Part shown: in pieces, positions 59,804 to 64,000 of the stretch | Layout: every line of letters begins with the position of its first letter | How positions within the stretch are numbered: the stretch's first letter is position 1 | NCBI GenBank assembly: GCA_033060915.1 | Contig: CM065394.1 | Span: 23,952,501 to 24,016,500 of the forward strand | Reading direction: 5' to 3' | DNA: 64,000 bases | DNA from: Euryodendron excelsum | Taxonomy: Eukaryota; Streptophyta; Magnoliopsida; Ericales; Pentaphylacaceae | The notes under the pieces: model-generated | Seen by the model: the letters and a program-made list of their open reading frames with translations, nothing else | What the model was told of the DNA's origin: nothing | The model's database searches: none | Translations under genes and position numbers: made by a program

Positions 59804-61793
59804 TGTTGGCCCAAAAGGCAACCCAAGAGGGGGGGTGGATTGGGTTTTTGAAGATTAATAATAGTTAAGATTAATTAAAATTAATCTAAACTATGTAGTA
59901 GTGATCAATCTATATGTAAAGCAATGTAATCAAAAGAAGAAAAGAAAAAAGAGCAATAGAAAGAACACAAAGAGTTACCGAGGTTCAACCACAATCAGTG
60001 GTCTACGTCCTCACCCCAAGATCCCCTTGAAACCTTCCTCCACTATGTAATCTCCAATTACAAATGGGTGCTGATTGACCAAGTACTCAGCTCACTCTTT
60101 ACACAAGAACTTCTTCCCAAGTTCTTCAGCCACCAAGTGGTTTTGTCTAAGATCCACTCAAACTTACAAGAGTTTTTCTTCCACAAGAGAACTCTCAAAC
60201 TCTCACTTACAAGTGTATAAAGACATACAAACGATTTACAAACTCTCTAACAAGAGTGGATTAAACAATCAAAGCTCACACAGTGAAGATAAAGAGAATG
60301 TTCAGAATATTTAGTTTGATCAGCTAGTGGATATTTGTTTCTTGTGTCTCTCATTGTATAAATGCAGTTGGAAGCTTGTATATAAACCCTTGTATTAATT
60401 TCATTTGTTGGAGGTTGTTGAGGTTCTTTTAATGCACGTTCAGTCCGTTATAACGTTAGAAAAACTAGCCGTTATATCCCAGGGGTCGACTCTTTGGCTT
60501 AAAGGGTCGACTCTTTTGGTCTGCATTTTTTAAATGTTGTCCACTGTCTTCATGAGTCGACTCTTCATATTCATGAGTTGGCTCATTGATCATTCTGTCT
60601 TTGAGTTATTTTGCTTCTTTCTTCATAAGTCGGCTCTTCATTTCCATGAGTCGACTCTTTGCACAGAAATCTTGCTTCAGTAATTATGAGTCGATTCTTC
60701 ATATTTAAAGGTCGACTCATTGATCATTTAGTCTTAAAGTTTTTGCTTCTGTCTTCATGAGGCGACTCTTTATGTCCATGAGTCGGCTCATTGCTTATTG
60801 CTCATTCTGTCTTCACTCTTTTGCTTTTGTCTTCATGAGGCGACTCTTCATTTCCATGAGTGGGGTCATTGCCTAGAAATCATCATTCTATCTTCCAATG
60901 ATCAAGTTCATCTTCATCCATATTATAAGATCTTCAAGGAGTCTTCTCTTTTGGGGTATGATGATCAATCAAACTCTTTAACTTATCAAAGTTAACTTTT
61001 ATTCCACTTGGATTGAATCAATCACTTGATATTCATCCTTTCTTGACTTTCAAACTGTCAGGGCTTTATTTTATCAATGTTGATCTCTTTTGCCGATCTT
61101 TCTCTTATATTGCCGAGCTCTTTCTTTCGTTGCCGAGCTATTGCTTTCATTTGCCAATTTCTTCTCTTTGCTAGCAATTCTTCTTTCTTCTTTAGAATCA
61201 CCTCAATGAGACTTTTGTAAGCTTGATGAAATCTCTTCATACATATTGTCTTCATTAATTTTTTGTATCTCAGAAGAATTCTTCACTTGAATTTCACGTA
61301 GAGATTAGGCAGTCAAGATGAATATTTTTCTTAGGCAACTTCTAATCACATTATCTTGAATCGACCTTTTGCATACTTGATGAAGTCGTCTTTTGAGTTT
61401 TTTTAATCTTCTTCATAATCAAATCATCTTCAACTGACTTTTGCACACTCTGATGAAGTCTTCAATCCCTTTAAGTGCAATACAACTTCATTGAGTCTAT
61501 GCATATTTGATGAGAGCTTTATTTGAATACCTTCAATCTCTTTGAATGCAAAACATCTGTTTGAAGTAGAAATAGACGTCAATGCTCTATTTGGTTCATT
61601 GCATAGCTCTTAGAGTTCATTACTTGATCCTGAGTTTGCTGTGCATTTACTTTGACATGTATTAGACTTAAAGTTGAATTTTAAGTCTAAATTATAAACT
61701 TTATTAATCTGCACACTAAGTAAATAAATTAATAAATTAACACAAGGTTTAGTTATCATCAAAATCATCATGGAGACCAACCTTGAGTCAACA
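59804..61793 (-). mobile_element. 2.0-kb solo LTR of the same family as 8714-10401, inverted
   Basis: On the minus strand it begins TGTTGACTCAAGG, shares GATTTTGATGATAAC with the LTR at 8714, and ends TTTTGGGCCAACA (the other ends CTGGCCAACA). The candidate duplication is degenerate: TTGCG (59799-59803) and TTACA (61794-61798), differing by two G-to-A changes. It carries its own tandem array at 60480-60870. It lies 15 bases from the previous solo LTR and 174 bases before the UGT start codon. Confidence 0.75.
60480..60870 (-). repeat. Tandem array with paired GAGTCGACTC motifs
   Basis: About six units of 60-78 bases. Each has two blocks such as 'ATGAGTCGACTCTTCAT' and 'CATGAGTCGGCTCATTG' linked by CTTCTGTCTTCAT-type spacers. 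Several copies of the palindrome GAGTCGACTC are intact and others are decayed by single changes. Confidence 0.85.
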
Positions 61794-61967
61794 TTACAGT
61801 CTAGCCCCAAGAGAATTGTCAAATCTTGAAATCAAAACTTTTGAATTTACAACTTGTTAGGGTTGCCCCTCGAGATTCCAAAATAGTATATTTGTTAGTT
61901 AGTAAAGCTTTACATATATATGTGGCAAAGCATAAGCAAGAGTCTGGGAATGGATATACAATACACC

Positions 61968-62350
61968 ATGGGCAGGCGAGCTCATGTGCTAGCCATTGCA
62001 TACCCAGCTCAAGGTTATGTAGGGCCTATAATGAAATTGTCTCAACACATTACCGATCATGGTCATGTCAAGGTGACCATCGTGAACACAGAGTTTATCC
62101 ATCATCGACTCTCGGCAACACTACCGGAAAAGCTTGAGGGAAGAAAACAAAAAATTGAGCTTGTATCAATTCCAGATGGACTTGAACCTAGGGATGACAG
62201 AAGAGATAAAACTAAGCTGGGTGAATCTATATTGACAGTGATACCTGGTCATTTGGAGGACCTGATTAAGAAGATCAATTCATCGAGCGATGATAATGGA
62301 GAGAAGATCAGCTGTGTCATTGTTGATGCAACAATCGCCGGCTGGGCTCT
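61968..62350 (+). pseudogene. Truncated UDP-glycosyltransferase (UGT83A-like), N-terminal third
   Basis: ATG at 61968 opens MGRRAHVLAIAYPAQGYVGP, then KVTIVNTEFIHHRL and ISCVIVDATIAGWAL. This is the acceptor-binding N-domain of a family 1 plant UGT, which transfers sugar from UDP-sugar to small molecules in the cytosol. It stops after about 127 residues at a T18 run, where intact members continue for over 300 residues with the PSPG donor-binding box. The catalytic His normally found in PAQGH is Tyr here (PAQGY). The UGT83A label is by N-terminal likeness only. Non-functional, unless it makes a short peptide. Confidence 0.8.
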
Positions 62351-62386
62351 TTTTTTTTTTTTTTTTAACAACAAAAAAAGTCCATT

Positions 62387-62490
62387 TTCAAGATACTGTT
62401 GATAGGTGATTCAGGTGTCGGCAAGAGCAGTCTTCTCCTCACTTTCATCTCCAACTCTAACTCCCGCCAAGATCTCACGCCCACCATTGG
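62387..62490 (+). pseudogene. Orphan Rab GTPase first-exon fragment (RabC/Rab18-like)
   Basis: Reads FKILLIGDSGVGKSSLLLTF and ISNSNSRQDLTPTIG, then a donor ATTG|GTACTC. GDSGVGKSS is the P-loop that binds GTP phosphates, and PTIG is the switch I region. It resembles the plant RabC (Rab18) class. The initiator end is missing, replaced by the T18 junction with the UGT fragment, and no second exon (switch II, WDTAGQE) is visible in the remaining 1.5 kb. It is not in frame with the UGT piece. Confidence 0.75.
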
Positions 62491-62970
62491 TACTCTTCTC
62501 TCTCTTTGTATGTATATATACTTAGATACAGAAGATGATTCTGGATATATTCTCTGGATAGTTGCATGCCATGGTCGAAAATTTTGTACATATGGTAGAA
62601 TCTCTCTGTGCTTTAGTATGCAAATTCACTTGCTGTTATACTTACTTAAGCTGAACTGCGGGTTCATTTGATTCTGTTTGTAATTTCTGGTTGTTTTGAT
62701 TTTTTTATTTTTTTGGGTACAATTTCTGGTGGTTTTGATTAACAGTTTTGTCTGTCTTAACTAGATAGGAATCAAATTTATTTGCTCTGTTTTGGGTTGG
62801 CCAGTAAGTGACACTCAATCTATGCAATGGTTCTGGGGCATTTGTTCATGGTTGATATCTACATCTAATGAAACACATTCACTGGGGACTATCATTGAGA
62901 TCATTAGAGGCGATCTAATATGCTTAATTGATTGTGGAAGGGGGTTTATGAAAAGGGTTAATATTTGGGT
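62491..62970 (+). other. Intron-like T-rich sequence after the Rab fragment
   Basis: Starts with a good splice donor and is T-rich as in a plant intron. No acceptor with a following Rab exon is found. Confidence 0.5.
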
Positions 62971-63445
62971 CCAATTACAATAAAAGAAAGATTTTATCCT
63001 CCAGAATAACATTTTGAAAGCCAAAATCCTCACTAAGAAAGAGGAAAAAACAGGGACACCAAAATAAAAAACTATTAGTGCTAGTGAGATACCAACACAC
63101 TTCCTGCACCATAAAAACTCTCTGTTAAACTTTTACAACCAAAACCAACATACTGTCTATACACTTTGTACTATAATTTGCATTTTCTCACCCCCTCCAA
63201 GGAATACAAGACATCGTTGATTGAGAATGGAACATTTGGCCAAGCTGCTTTGATCCAAAGTACAGCCTGGATTCTCGATCTGTCCACAATATCATTCCAC
63301 CTCACCTCCACTTGATTGAATAATGCATTATTTCTTGCCTTCTAGATCTGCCAGATTACTGACATGAACATTAATTCCCATAGCCTCCTTTCGACTTTCT
63401 TATTCTTCATACTCATCCACCACTGTGCATAGTCTTGTGATTCCA
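62971..63445 (-). mobile_element. LINE 3' end, 5'-truncated
   Basis: On the minus strand it reads VIWQI*KARNNALFNQVEVR, WNDIVDRSRIQAVLWIKAAW and PNVPFSINDVLYSLEGVRK, the C-terminal region of LINE ORF2 after zf-RVT. It is followed by a T-rich 3'UTR to about 62975. One stop replaces the Trp of 'IWKARN'. Confidence 0.7.
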
Positions 63446-63599
63446 CTTTAAAAGTGTAATCTTAGTCCCCTAATTAGTTGTTTGTTAGCCCTTATATGGG
63501 TACTAGAATAGGTTTTTAGTAATAAATTGATCTAAAGTGGTTTTTTTTGTGTATTGTAAATTTTTGGTCATAAAATGCAGAAGTGGGCTTAAAGTGAAG

Positions 63600-63900
63600 A
63601 AATTCGTTCGGACGGTGCGTTCGGATGGTCCTAGCCATTCAGACGGTGGGTTCGGACTGTGAAGGGATTCGGATGGTCTGCTCAGACGGACGAAAGAGCG
63701 TTCGGATGCTATGATGAAAATTGGAGTTCTAGAGTCAAGTTTTTCCGTTTAAAGCCATTACAGAGTTGTGTTTTTCCGTTCGAAGGAAATACAGAGTTGT
63801 GATTTGGCATCTGAAGACTGTCTGAATGGTGAAAGAACTGTCTGAACGCTTATCGGACGATCGTGAGACACATTTCGGACGGGGAGCGCAGATTTGCCTT
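63600..63900. repeat. Dispersed TTCGGA(C/T)GGT motif cluster, likely part of a further retroelement
   Basis: TTCGGACGGT, TTCGGATGGT and TTCAGACGG recur at least seven times in irregular spacing, together with GACTGTCTGAA and CTGTCTGAACG. It resembles the motif arrays in the two copia LTRs above. The element continues past the window. Confidence 0.5.
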
Positions 63901-64000
63901 ACAACCCAGCATTCGAAAGAAAGGGATGTTATGTTATTTTTTAGGGTTTGAGGAGCCAGGATAGAGAGAAAAGAAGGGAAAAAGTTGTATTTTGGGTAGA

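Noticed and set aside
60075..60314. 79-codon ORF in the inverted solo LTR
   Set aside because: It lies within LTR sequence that matches the family at 8714 and has no recognisable domain.

Overview
This is nuclear DNA of a flowering plant, probably a woody eudicot. The genes have many short exons and long AT-rich introns, and the intergenic space is filled with plant-type transposable elements. I could not fix the genus from the sequence alone.

Layout. (a) 0.96-11.9 kb: a decayed L1-type LINE on the plus strand (ORF1 with a DUF4283-like domain and zinc knuckle; ORF2 with endonuclease, reverse transcriptase and zf-RVT remnants). Two solo LTRs interrupt it: a 4.08-kb one in the endonuclease and a 1.69-kb one in the reverse transcriptase. 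(b) 12.2-37.45 kb: one large plus-strand gene. It has a leader exon, an inferred 13.4-kb 5'UTR intron full of MITEs and tandem duplications, and eight coding exons for a 1835-residue Ser/Gln/Asn-rich protein. The family is the plant one loosely labelled 'dentin sialophosphoprotein-related'; its function is unknown. (c) 40.16-45.03 kb: a minus-strand gene of eight coding exons for a 315-residue protein resembling CINP (CDK2-interacting protein); one intron appears to be GC-AG. (d) 47.97-55.42 kb: a plus-strand three-exon gene for the 108-residue ER membrane protein Asterix (UPF0139, WDR83OS orthologue), with a 6.7-kb second intron full of repeats. (e) 55.4-64 kb: a repeat-rich end with a Tourist-like MITE, two neighbouring solo LTRs, a truncated UDP-glycosyltransferase joined to an orphan Rab-GTPase first exon, a LINE 3' end on the minus strand and a final retroelement-like repeat.

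The three genes are separate transcription units and I see no functional link between them. The large gene and the CINP-like gene converge across about 2.7 kb. The CINP-like gene and Asterix diverge across about 2.9 kb.

The most notable observations: a short upstream ORF assembled across the 13.4-kb leader intron of the large gene; two solo LTRs of one family on opposite strands whose internal tandem arrays have diverged in sequence and yet both keep paired GTCGAC-type motifs; a 1.9-kb C-depleted tract inside the 4-kb LTR; a UGT fragment lacking the catalytic His and fused to a Rab exon; and a MITE family with three copies here, each with an 8-bp target duplication. I found no CRISPR array, rRNA gene or convincing tRNA gene.
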